Below, piece after piece: positions 7,043-13,415 of a stretch of 16,322 nt of DNA (its first letter is position 1; the number at the start of each line of letters is the position of its first letter). A program made the position numbers and the translations under genes. The stretch is taken from positions 1-16,322 of the forward strand of contig JAJYHI010000133.1 of the NCBI GenBank assembly GCA_021784835.1, in the 5' to 3' direction. The DNA is from a bacterium (GTDB taxonomy: Bacteria > SZUA-79 > Acidulodesulfobacterales > Acidulodesulfobacteraceae). The notes under the pieces are model-generated. The model made no database searches. It was not told the origin of the DNA and saw only the letters and a program-made list of their open reading frames with translations.

Positions 7043-8836
7043 GTGCGATATTCACATTTTTTTATTCCTTCTTTAAAAGAAGACCCTAAAGAAGCCGTTC
7101 TTAAAAGCCACAAACTGCTGCTAAGGGCAGGTTACGTAAGGCAGTTGTCCGGCGGAATATATACATACCTGCCTCTCGGTTTGAAGAGCCTGCGCAAATT
7201 AGAAAATATAATAAGGCAGGAGATGAATGAGGCCGGCGCGGTAGAACTATCCATGCCTTTCGTTCAGCCGCTGGAAATATGGAAAGAATCGGGAAGGGAT
7301 GAAGATTACGGCAAAGAACTTCTGCGTTTTAAAGACAGGCAGGACAGAGATTTTTGCTTAGCTCCTACTTATGAAGAGGTAATTACGGATTTGGTTAAAA
7401 AAAACGTGAAGTCGTACAAGGAACTTCCCTTAACTCTTTATCAGATTCATCTTAAATTCAGGGACGAGATGCGTCCGAGATTCGGTCTTATGCGCGCAAA
7501 AGAGTTTATTATGAAGGATGCTTACAGTTTCGATGCCGACGAAAAGGGATTAGACGAAAGCTATAAAAAAATGAAGCATGCGTATGAAAATATATTCAAA
7601 AGATTAGGGTTCGATTTTAAATTTATTAAAGCCGAGGCAGGTGAAATCGGAGGAAATTATTCCGAAGAGCTTATGGTTTTTTCCGAATACGGGGAAGACA
7701 AAATAGTAATATGCAATAATTGCGGCTATGCGGCTTCAATCGACGAAGCGGAATCGGTTTCCGATTATAACGGCCCGCTTGAATCTTGCAGACAGCCGAG
7801 AATGACCAAACTTTCTACTCCGGATAAAAAATCGGTTGAAGAGGTGGCGGAATACCTTAAAGTGGACAAAACCTGTTTTGCCAAGACGATAATATATGAA
7901 TCTGAAATAGGTTTTATTGCGGCGTTGGTAAGGGGCGACAGGGACATAAACGAACGCAAACTAAAAAAAGCTGTAAAAATTAAAAATCTGTTTCTTGCAA
8001 AAGAGCAGGACGTTGAAAAAATAACGGGAGCGCCTTGCGGTTTTGCCGGACCTTTCGGTTTAAAAAAGCAAAACGGCCATACAGGCGTCAATGCTAACGG
8101 CAATACCGGCAATGACGATGCGGCGGATATTAATGCAGGTGACGGCGGCAATATACTTATAGTAATAGACGAGGAGATTAATAATTCGGAATACTGGATT
8201 ACCGGCGCCAACGAAAAAGACTGGCATATGGCAAACGTTAAACCCGGACGCGATTTTAATTTTGATATAGTTGCGGACATAAGAAGCGTGCAGGCAGGCG
8301 ATAAGTGCGTGAAATGTCAGGGAATATTAGGCATAAAAAATGCCATTGAACTTGGTCATATATTTAAACTCGGAGAAAAATATTCAAAAGTTTTAAGCGC
8401 AAAATTTCTTGACGAAAAAGGCGAGTCTAAATATTTCGTCATGGGCTGTTACGGTATCGGCGTCGGCAGAACTTTACAGACACTCATTGAGGTATTTGCC
8501 GATGAAAACGGCATCAATCTTCCCGTTTCCGTAAGTCCTTTTGCTTTAGCAGTCGTCAATCTTAACGTTAACGACGAAAAGATTACGGAAATTTCCGAAA
8601 AAATTTACGGAGATTTAACCTCTATGGGGGCAGACGTACTTTACGACGACAGAAAACTGTCCGCCGGCATTAAACTTAAAGATATCGACCTTATCGGAAT
8701 TCCTTTCAAGATAGTCATAGGAAACAGAACCGTCAAGGAAAACAAATACGAACTCGAAATAAAGAAAGACTCCTCAAAAGAAACCTTCGACAGTCTCGAT
8801 GCTTTATACTCAAGAGTCAAGCAGCTTATTTTTTAA
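7043..8836 (+). CDS. proS: Prolyl-tRNA synthetase, bacterial type with editing domain
   Basis: Class II synthetase that charges tRNA-Pro in the cytoplasm. The start is GTG at 7043 with AGGAG at 7031-7035. The 597 residues follow the bacterial ProS plan: motif 1 region (GGIYTYLPLGLKSLRKLE), motif 2 (FRDEMRPRFGLMRAKEF, then MKDAYSF), an inserted editing domain (about residues 225-410, with FAKTIIYE and CGFAGPFGL), motif 3 (CYGIGVGRTLQTLIE) and the C-terminal anticodon-binding domain (VSPFALAVVNLN to LYDDRKLSAGIK). It is slightly longer than E. coli ProS. The extra length is an Asn/Gly/Asp-rich, low-complexity loop of about 28 residues (343-370) inside the editing domain. The last base pairs overlap a repeat: the TAA stop shares its AA with an AAAGGGGTCAG element end. 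Confidence 0.97.
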   Translation: MRYSHFFIPSLKEDPKEAVLKSHKLLLRAGYVRQLSGGIYTYLPLGLKSLRKLENIIRQEMNEAGAVELSMPFVQPLEIWKESGRDEDYGKELLRFKDRQDRDFCLAPTYEEVITDLVKKNVKSYKELPLTLYQIHLKFRDEMRPRFGLMRAKEFIMKDAYSFDADEKGLDESYKKMKHAYENIFKRLGFDFKFIKAEAGEIGGNYSEELMVFSEYGEDKIVICNNCGYAASIDEAESVSDYNGPLESCRQPRMTKLSTPDKKSVEEVAEYLKVDKTCFAKTIIYESEIGFIAALVRGDRDINERKLKKAVKIKNLFLAKEQDVEKITGAPCGFAGPFGLKKQNGHTGVNANGNTGNDDAADINAGDGGNILIVIDEEINNSEYWITGANEKDWHMANVKPGRDFNFDIVADIRSVQAGDKCVKCQGILGIKNAIELGHIFKLGEKYSKVLSAKFLDEKGESKYFVMGCYGIGVGRTLQTLIEVFADENGINLPVSVSPFALAVVNLNVNDEKITEISEKIYGDLTSMGADVLYDDRKLSAGIKLKDIDLIGIPFKIVIGNRTVKENKYELEIKKDSSKETFDSLDALYSRVKQLIF

Positions 8837-8854
8837 AGGGGTCAGATTTATTTA
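8835..8854 (+). repeat. Solo repeat end, GGGGTCAGATTTATTT type, overlapping the proS stop
   Basis: AAAGGGGTCAGATTTATTTA resembles the AAAAAGGTGTCAGATT ends of the 87-bp repeats nearby and the end sequences often seen around IS200-like (Y1) transposase genes. No matching inverted partner was found next to it, so it is probably the remnant of a related element. It begins inside the proS stop codon. Confidence 0.5.
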
Positions 8855-8881
8855 TTCTCCTACTCCCGACTGCGTTTGCTG
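8850..8881 (+). repeat. 32-bp direct repeat, left copy (flanks repeat element 1)
   Basis: This 32-base sequence, containing TACTCCCGACTGCGTTTGC, is repeated at 9009-9040 with only two mismatches. The two copies flank the first 87-bp palindromic element. They may be parts of an older repeat into which the element was inserted, or components of a composite repeat. Confidence 0.8.
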
Positions 8882-8919
8882 ATTTAGCGAGATAATAATC
8901 GGTAATAATCGTGTCGTCG

Positions 8920-9006
8920 AAAAAGGTGTCAGATTAATTTTACGCAACATCTTTAATCGTTAATTGTTCCTTTTCGTATGCGTAAAACAAAATCTGACAC
9001 CTTTTT
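8920..9006 (+). repeat. 87-bp palindromic repeat, copy 1 (RAYT/MITE-like)
   Basis: Begins AAAAAGGTGTCAGATT and ends with its exact reverse complement AATCTGACACCTTTTT. The inner arms TTTTACGCA and TGCGTAAAA extend the hairpin to nearly 28 bp per side. It differs from copy 2 at about six positions, all three copies being 87 bp. It has no coding capacity. It resembles non-autonomous elements mobilised by IS200-like tyrosine (REP-associated) transposases; no transposase lies in this window. It may also work as a bidirectional terminator after proS, because each arm ends in a T-run when transcribed outward. Confidence 0.85.
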
Positions 9007-9008
9007 CT

Positions 9009-9040
9009 ATTTATTCTCTTACTCCCGACTGCGTTTGCCG
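9009..9040 (+). repeat. 32-bp direct repeat, right copy
   Basis: Second copy of the sequence at 8850-8881, matching at 30 of 32 positions, starting three bases after the end of repeat element 1. Confidence 0.8.
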
Positions 9041-9076
9041 TTCCGTTATTGGTTTGCCTTTTTTAAAATAGTCTTA

Positions 9077-9122
9077 GAATAAAAAAGCCTAAAAAGACAT
9101 AAACTTTTGTCTTTTTAGGCTT
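9077..9122 (-). terminator. Intrinsic terminator after the fmdB-like gene
   Basis: A perfect 15-bp stem (AAGCCTAAAAAGACA with TGTCTTTTTAGGCTT, 9085-9122) encloses an 8-base loop. Read on the minus strand the stem is followed by a run of T (complement of the A-run at 9081-9086), as expected for a Rho-independent terminator. It lies about 75 bases after the fmdB stop. It may also stop plus-strand readthrough from proS, though no T-run follows in that direction. Confidence 0.8.
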
Positions 9123-9197
9123 AAATTTATACTGCTTTTTACTTTTTCGTCACTTATTTTATAAAATTTAAATCGGACGAACCGCCCGTTTTTATGC

Positions 9198-9425
9198 TCA
9201 GCCGAAACCGCTGCTGTATCCGCCGCCTCCGCACGAACCGCCGGATGATGATCCGTAGCCTGCTGAACCGTATCCGCTTCCGCAACTGCTGAATGAGCTG
9301 ACTCTTTTGACAGGTTTTTCCGCTCCGCATATCGGACATTTTATGTCCTCGGCTTTGTCGCTTAGTCTTTGATAGACTTCAAATATTTTTCCGCATTTTT
9401 TGCATTCATATTCATATATCGGCAT
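9198..9425 (-). CDS. FmdB-family zinc-ribbon protein
   Basis: A small (75-residue) putative regulatory or nucleic-acid-binding protein of the FmdB/CxxC zinc-ribbon family. The N-terminus MPIYEYECKKCG is the classic family start; Cys8/Cys11 and Cys30/Cys33 (CPICG) form the predicted zinc site, followed by PVKRVSSFSS. After that it has a low-complexity tail of about 30 residues made of Gly, Ser and Tyr with two Cys, common in this family. The molecular role of the family is not well established. AGGAGG lies just upstream of the ATG, an excellent ribosome-binding site. A minus-strand ORF that overlaps in another frame is a shadow. It appears to be transcribed alone, ending at the hairpin at 9085-9122. 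Confidence 0.92.
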   Translation of the reverse strand: MPIYEYECKKCGKIFEVYQRLSDKAEDIKCPICGAEKPVKRVSSFSSCGSGYGSAGYGSSSGGSCGGGGYSSGFG

Positions 9426-9490
9426 AATAACTGTTTACCTCCTTTTATAACTTTTTAATTCGCAGTCCCATTATAATTTACTTTATAAGT

Positions 9491-9500
9491 ATTATACCAT
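9491..9500 (-). promoter_or_regulatory. Possible extended -10 promoter for the fmdB-like gene
   Basis: On the minus strand ATGGTATAAT forms an extended -10 (TGG before TATAAT at 9496-9491), about 65 bases before the fmdB start. No clear -35 hexamer is seen, as is allowed for extended -10 promoters. Confidence 0.45.
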
Positions 9501-9531
9501 ATTTATGACGTTATTGCGAGTATTTCTTTTT

Positions 9532-9712
9532 CCTTAATCCTGAAGAAAAAGGTGTCAGATTAATTTTACGCAATATCTTTTATCGTTAATTGTATCTTTT
9601 CGTATGCGTAAAATAAAATATGACACCTTTTTCTTGTTTCTTGCGCATTTTTCTAATCATTATAACATATTCAAGAGTTTTTTGTTGTTCTATTGCAGAA
9701 TTAAAGTATTAT
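9532..9712 (+). repeat. Longer composite repeat containing palindromic element copy 2
   Basis: The 87-bp element lies in a longer unit shared with 16059-16234 (opposite strand). Shared parts include CCTTAATCCTGAA on the left (9532-9544) and, on the right, a stretch around CATTTTTCTAA, ACATATTC, TTGTTC and TAAAGTATTAT (about 9649-9712) with scattered differences and one gap of about eight bases. The unit ends about 20 bases after the stop codon of the second tolC gene, reading in the gene's direction. Confidence 0.7.
9546..9632 (+). repeat. 87-bp palindromic repeat, copy 2 (RAYT/MITE-like)
   Basis: Same length and ends as copy 1; the right arm has one change (ATATGACACC instead of ATCTGACACC), which puts a mismatch in the terminal stem. 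Inner arms TTTTACGCA and TGCGTAAAA are intact. It lies between the tolC2 stop and the fmdB promoter, so its hairpin may terminate tolC2 transcription. Confidence 0.85.
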
Positions 9713-9733
9713 AATTATATTGAATATTTGTAG

Positions 9734-11137
9734 TTACAGCGTTCCGGTAACGAGCTTTATATAATATTTATCTGTATTAAGTTTGTACAAAGTGTTTAGA
9801 TAATTTAATTTAGCAGCTTTTAATTCGTCGAGCGTCCTGTCCAAATTAATTAAAGTCGTCATTCCTGCTTTGTATCTGTTAGTCGTAATTTTAAGCGTTT
9901 GCTTGGCATTTAATGCGGCAAGCTTGGCGACGCCGGTGTTGATCAAGTCTGTTTTATACTGCAGATATGCTTTTCTAACCTGCATTTTAATTTTATCCCT
10001 TAAAAGCCCTCGATATTCAAGCATTTCGTTGTATGAACTTTTAGATTTCTGCAGATTATTATAGTCGTAAAGCCCAGAAAAAATATTGAAATGCAGCATA
10101 ACGGTAAAAGCATAACTGTATGAATCGTCCGGATGTATAGCCGGTCCGTTGCTGAAATAGTCGTATCCCGCGACTAATTTCGGTAAAAATTTTCCGTAAG
10201 CCGATTTGACGCCGAGCGCCATATTTTTTTTGTTAAGAAGGAGGGCTTTATAATCCGGTCTTTCTCTAAATGCAGTTTTTTGCATAGATGAAATACTGAT
10301 GGTTTTTCTTAACGGCCTGTTTTTTAGCTTGCTTGTAATTACATAGTTAGAACTTATAGGAAGTCCAATCGTTATATTTAAAAAATATTTTGCCAGCCTG
10401 TAATTTTTTTCGGCTGATGCGAGTTTTTCCTTCATTTTTGCGGCTTCTACTTTTGCCCTTAATACGTCGGAAGATACTACCTGGCCTGCTTTAAATAAAT
10501 TTTCGGAAAGCGTTTTATAATTTTCCGCCGTTTTCAGCATGCTTTTCATCAGGTTGACGTATTTTTTAGCAAGTATAACGGAATAATATGCCTTTGCTAC
10601 GCCGTATAAAACTTCCTGTTTTGCTTCGCTTAAACCTTTTTTTACAGACTGCATATGAAGCTGAGCCCTTTTATATCCAAAGTATATTTCTCCGCCCATA
10701 AATATGGGCTGTTCTATAGAAAACTCCGATTCATAATTATGTATCATTCCAGGATTATTTAAAAAACTAGGGCTGAAATACGATTGAACGTTACGGTCTG
10801 TTAATATTCTCTGATTCAAAACGTTTCCGAAAGCATATAAAGGGTTGTTTGTATTCATATAAATTTCGTCGAAATTAATTTTTGGAAAAAAACCGCTCAT
10901 AGCTTCATTTTTCTCATATCCTGCGCCGTTAAGTTTAATTTTTTCCAATCTTAGCATTTTATTGTATTTTAACGCGTATATAAACGCCTGTTTTATAGAT
11001 ATGTCCGGTTTTATAGCCGCTTTAAAGGCAAACGCTTTTTTTGAAAATTTTGACGGCATTAACTGTATAAGCAGTGCAACCGACAAAAAAGCGGTAAAAA
11101 TAATTTTTTTGCTTTTATATATTTTATTCATATTCAT
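9734..11137 (-). CDS. TolC-family outer-membrane efflux channel (second copy)
   Basis: A 467-residue outer-membrane factor with a signal peptide: basic N-terminus, hydrophobic stretch and AFA site near residue 37. The mature protein starts DISIKQAFIYALKYNKMLRLEK, the family's first helix. The pattern of two repeated helical blocks with barrel strands is visible (SDVLRAKVEAAKMKEKLASAEKN cut in the middle of the first block; YKAGMTTLINLDRTLDEL in the second). The barrel segments are Tyr/Phe/Asn-rich. It is only distantly similar to the first TolC here. It follows the arsR gene by 62 bp on the same strand and is probably in its operon; no adaptor or pump accompanies it. Two ATGs (residues 1 and 3) are possible starts, without a clear Shine-Dalgarno. 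Confidence 0.9.
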   Translation of the reverse strand: MNMNKIYKSKKIIFTAFLSVALLIQLMPSKFSKKAFAFKAAIKPDISIKQAFIYALKYNKMLRLEKIKLNGAGYEKNEAMSGFFPKINFDEIYMNTNNPLYAFGNVLNQRILTDRNVQSYFSPSFLNNPGMIHNYESEFSIEQPIFMGGEIYFGYKRAQLHMQSVKKGLSEAKQEVLYGVAKAYYSVILAKKYVNLMKSMLKTAENYKTLSENLFKAGQVVSSDVLRAKVEAAKMKEKLASAEKNYRLAKYFLNITIGLPISSNYVITSKLKNRPLRKTISISSMQKTAFRERPDYKALLLNKKNMALGVKSAYGKFLPKLVAGYDYFSNGPAIHPDDSYSYAFTVMLHFNIFSGLYDYNNLQKSKSSYNEMLEYRGLLRDKIKMQVRKAYLQYKTDLINTGVAKLAALNAKQTLKITTNRYKAGMTTLINLDRTLDELKAAKLNYLNTLYKLNTDKYYIKLVTGTL

Positions 11138-11199
11138 ATATATACATAATCATATATTTATCGGATTAAGTATTTATATATTAATTTTATTTTTTTATT

Positions 11200-11544
11200 T
11201 TATTTAGGTAAATTTAATAATATAGATTTTTCTTTTTTTGGAATGTTTTTGTCGTGATTTCCGAATTCTTTAAGGTCTTTAAATATTTTTTCGATTCTTT
11301 TGTCGTTAAGTTCGTAGCACATCATGACGCCGTCCCTTTTGCAGCTTACTATGCCTTTATTTTTAAGGGATATAAGGTGCTGAGAAACCGTCGCCTGAGA
11401 AATTCCCAAAGATTCCCAAATATTTTTAACGCAGGATTTATTGCTTACAAGCACCTCAATTATTTTAAGCCTTATAGGGTGTCCGAGCGTTTTTAAAAGT
11501 TCGGCTTCGGTTTTATATTCTTCTCCGATATTAATTTCATTCAT
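11200..11544 (-). CDS. ArsR/SmtB-family winged-helix transcriptional regulator
   Basis: A 114-residue repressor-type regulator that binds DNA as a dimer and usually releases it on binding a metal, arsenite or a sulfur species. The N-terminus has AELLKTLGHPIRLKIIEVL, the typical opening; the recognition helix is ISQATVSQHLISLKNKGIV (about residues 48-66) and the wing is CKRDGVMMCYEL. It has three cysteines: Cys38 (where ArsR proteins carry the ELCVCDL motif, here SCVKNIW), Cys68 and Cys76. This is not the classic CVC arsenite site; a thiol-based or persulfide-sensing role is possible but unproven. It is preceded by a consensus promoter with dyads and followed by tolC2, so it probably regulates itself and that channel gene. 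The last 20 residues are Lys-rich. Confidence 0.92.
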   Translation of the reverse strand: MNEINIGEEYKTEAELLKTLGHPIRLKIIEVLVSNKSCVKNIWESLGISQATVSQHLISLKNKGIVSCKRDGVMMCYELNDKRIEKIFKDLKEFGNHDKNIPKKEKSILLNLPK

Positions 11545-11583
11545 AGTAGTTTTGTGCTGATACCATTAAAAATTAATTATATA

Positions 11584-11615
11584 GGAATATTTATATATAC
11601 ACATATATAATATCC
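11584..11615 (-). promoter_or_regulatory. Imperfect dyad at the arsR transcription start (candidate operator)
   Basis: A 32-base imperfect inverted repeat, with GGAATATTTATATATA on one side and GGATATTATATATGTG as the other half read on the opposite strand; 11 of 16 positions match. It lies just downstream of the predicted -10, overlapping the expected start site. This is where an autoregulating ArsR protein would bind. The AT-rich context lowers specificity. Confidence 0.45.
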
Positions 11616-11622
11616 TTTTTAT

Positions 11623-11651
11623 ATTATAATTAATTTAAGCGATGATGTCAA
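11623..11651 (-). promoter_or_regulatory. Consensus sigma70 promoter of arsR
   Basis: On the minus strand a perfect TTGACA (11651-11646) and a perfect TATAAT (11628-11623) are separated by exactly 17 bases. It lies about 80 bases before the arsR ATG. It is the best match to consensus in the window, so the gene should be strongly transcribed unless repressed. Confidence 0.8.
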
Positions 11652-11663
11652 TAAAAATTGACA
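11646..11663. promoter_or_regulatory. Perfect palindrome over the arsR -35
   Basis: TGTCAAT-AAAA-ATTGACA is a perfect 7-bp inverted repeat with a 4-base spacer. One arm contains the -35 hexamer of the arsR promoter. It is a second operator candidate; it could also simply be part of the terminator tail for the DsrE-family gene. Confidence 0.5.
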
Positions 11664-11669
11664 AATAGA

Positions 11670-11693
11670 GGCTCCCGCATAATTTCGGGAGCC
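11670..11693 (-). terminator. Hairpin after the DsrE-family gene, probable terminator
   Basis: GGCTCCCG and CGGGAGCC form an 8-bp GC-rich stem with an 8-base loop in a very AT-rich setting. On the minus strand it is followed by a T-rich stretch (CTCTATTTGTCAATTTTT) rather than a clean T-run. It lies 58 bases after the DsrE-family stop codon and just before the arsR promoter, so termination or attenuation between the two genes is likely. Confidence 0.65.
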
Positions 11694-11750
11694 GTGGAAT
11701 TTGACTGTTTGATTTTAGGCTTTTTATTTGCGCTTTCTGCGGTTTAAAAA

Positions 11751-12221
11751 TTAAAAAGCAAGATGGATTTGCGAGTTAGCGGCATATTCCATGAAAGTAG
11801 CGGCGCCTGCATATTCTAACCCGTCTATCATATCTTCCTTTTTAAAGCCGAAAAGATCCATCGTCATCTGGCATGCAATAAGCCTTACTCCTGTTTCTTG
11901 GCATAACGATATGAGTTCGGGAACCGATGCTACGCCATTTTTCTTAATCATGGATTTCATCATAGAAGTAGCCATTGCCGTCATGCCCGGGAGAGCGCCT
12001 ATAATATTTGGAACCGGCATAGGCATGGCAGGATTTCCAAGCGGAGCGACTTTCAAAGAATCTCCTGCATCTTTTTTGAGTATCTGCAATCCGTAAAAAG
12101 TAAAAAATATTGCAGTTTCGATATCCAGCGTCGCCGCGGTAGATGCCAGGATAAGCGGAGGGTATGCCATATCCAGCGTTCCGTGAATAGAAATGATAGC
12201 CATTTTTGTCTGATCAGCCAT
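11751..12221 (-). CDS. DsrE/DsrF-like sulfur-carrier-type protein (DsrE3-like, 'peroxiredoxin family')
   Basis: A 156-residue cytoplasmic protein of the DsrE superfamily, of the kind often annotated as peroxiredoxin-family or DsrE3. Relatives in sulfur oxidisers bind or transfer thiosulfate or persulfide with TusA. The start MAIISIHGTLDMAYPPLILASTA follows the family pattern, as do ETAIFFTFYGLQILKK and the Met-rich loop (MPMPVPN, MTAMATSMMKSM). The conserved cysteine is Cys117 in RLIACQMTMDLFG; a second, Cys107, is in ELISLCQETG. The C-terminus GLEYAGAATFMEYAANS fits the family. It has a strong AAGGAG ribosome-binding site. It is probably transcribed separately from arsR because a hairpin and promoter lie between. 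No TusA or heterodisulfide-reductase genes are seen nearby, so the sulfur role is inferred from the family only. Confidence 0.88.
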   Translation of the reverse strand: MADQTKMAIISIHGTLDMAYPPLILASTAATLDIETAIFFTFYGLQILKKDAGDSLKVAPLGNPAMPMPVPNIIGALPGMTAMATSMMKSMIKKNGVASVPELISLCQETGVRLIACQMTMDLFGFKKEDMIDGLEYAGAATFMEYAANSQIHLAF

Positions 12222-12576
12222 TTTTTTTTCTCCTTAATTAAATTAAACGTTAAAATTGATTTTAAATCCTAAAACATAATTAAATGTGACAAGAGTTCAT
12301 AAATTTATAAAATAAAAAGGCCGATATTTATAAATTATCATTTTTTAAAATAAATGGCAAGAAAATCTTTTTTACGTTAACATAAAAGAAAATTATTTTT
12401 TACGGATTATTTTAAGAAAAACGGCGGTTTTAGAGTTAAAAAAGAGAAAAAAATAGCTAAATTTGACTTTTATATTTCGTTTATGGTATATTTTTATAAT
12501 AAAATAGTTTAAAGCTATTTATTTATGCATAAAATATATATTTTTTATATAAATTTTATTGATTTTGGAGTGAATT
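12222..12576. other. Divergent intergenic region (dsrE-like / lytic transglycosylase)
   Basis: These 355 AT-rich bases separate two divergent genes. No small gene was found. It holds the ribosome-binding site for the DsrE-family gene (AGGAG on the minus strand, 12230-12234) and a promoter for the transglycosylase gene (12463-12492). No clear promoter for the DsrE-family gene could be picked out; TTGTCA on the minus strand near 12290 has no matching -10. Confidence 0.6.
12463..12492 (+). promoter_or_regulatory. Promoter of the lytic transglycosylase gene
   Basis: TTGACT (12463-12468) and TATATT (12487-12492) with an 18-base spacer; TGG just before the -10 makes it an extended -10. It lies about 85 bases before the start codon. 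Confidence 0.6.
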
Positions 12577-13377
12577 TTGAAAAAAATTATAAAAATATTA
12601 TTGAAATTAAAAAACGGATTAAGAAATTTAATCGCTGAAATTAAATTTAAATATTATCTGCCGTATTTTTTACTTCTTTCGGTGCTAATTTCGGCGGCTT
12701 TTTTATCTTATTTTTATGTTATGCCTATGTACTACGGCTACGTGAAAGAACGGCAGGACGTGAAAATTCTTAAACAAAAAATACACATCGATTACGAAAA
12801 AATAAGAGTTTTTAAGATTATTAAATCTTTTAATTCCGGACTGCCGGTATCCGAAGAAAAGAAGGTGTCGAACCTTATTTTTAACTTGGGAGAAAAATAT
12901 AAAATAAATCCCGCTCTTATTCTGGCGGTTATCAGAGTGGAAAGTTCTTTTAACAATTTTTCCTATTCAGACGTAGGCGCCGTCGGTCTTATGCAGATTA
13001 AGCCCTTAACCGGACTGTATTTAATTAAGAAATACGGAATAAAATCCAAAAAGTATAATTATAATACTAAATATATAGAATATCTTCCCGTAAATTACCT
13101 GTATAATCCTTCTTTGAATATTAAAATAGGAGCAAGATATTTATTGAGTTTGTTATATGAGTTTAAAAATTTAAAGCTTGCCCTTTTTGCTTACAACGTC
13201 GGTCCTACTTTAGCTTATCGGACATTAAGTTTTACGAAAACCGAAAACGGAAAAGTCAAATTTAAACTTAACGCAAATGAAAGCACCAACCGTCTGTTTT
13301 CCGATTTTTACTACGGATATTATAAAAGAGTTAAGAAATATTTTGCGATTTATAATAAAGATATTTTTGAAAAATAA
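12577..13377 (+). CDS. Membrane-anchored soluble-lytic-transglycosylase-like protein (GH23)
   Basis: Predicted to cleave the MurNAc-GlcNAc bond of peptidoglycan, forming 1,6-anhydro ends, in the periplasm. The 266 residues begin with a basic cytoplasmic segment and one membrane helix (about 28-50), then a charged linker. The SLT domain spans about residues 95-250: ALILAVIRVESSF with the catalytic Glu122, YSDVGAVGLMQIKP, the NPSLNIKIGARYL segment and LALFAYNVGP. All motifs of family 1 lytic transglycosylases are present. The start is TTG at 12577, supported by GGAG six bases upstream and by an N-terminus (MKKIIKILLK) typical of inner-membrane anchors. The gene is single, convergent with the next one. 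The product probably acts in wall remodelling or to open gaps for envelope machines; the specific role is unknown. Confidence 0.9.
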   Translation: MKKIIKILLKLKNGLRNLIAEIKFKYYLPYFLLLSVLISAAFLSYFYVMPMYYGYVKERQDVKILKQKIHIDYEKIRVFKIIKSFNSGLPVSEEKKVSNLIFNLGEKYKINPALILAVIRVESSFNNFSYSDVGAVGLMQIKPLTGLYLIKKYGIKSKKYNYNTKYIEYLPVNYLYNPSLNIKIGARYLLSLLYEFKNLKLALFAYNVGPTLAYRTLSFTKTENGKVKFKLNANESTNRLFSDFYYGYYKRVKKYFAIYNKDIFEK

Positions 13378-13415
13378 AAAAATAAATAAAAAAGATTTAA
13401 TGTATAAAAGATTAA

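Noticed and set aside
7765..8280. Minus-strand ORF of 171 codons inside proS
   Set aside because: Lies over the conserved editing domain of ProS; composition is that of an antisense shadow.
9154..9339. Minus-strand ORF overlapping the fmdB-like gene
   Set aside because: Arg-rich out-of-frame translation of the Gly/Ser-rich tail; the FmdB frame has family motifs and a strong ribosome-binding site.
8920..9632. Possible CRISPR array from similar repeats
   Set aside because: Only two nearby copies separated by 539 bases and a gene, a third far away in inverted orientation; no regular spacers and no cas genes.
10962..11207. Plus-strand ORF across the tolC2 5' end and arsR gap
   Set aside because: Overlaps the signal-peptide region of tolC2 antisense; hydrophobic only because of AT-rich sequence.
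11658..11686. Plus-strand promoter from TTGACA at 11658
   Set aside because: No -10 hexamer is found 16-18 bases downstream, and no plus-strand gene follows.
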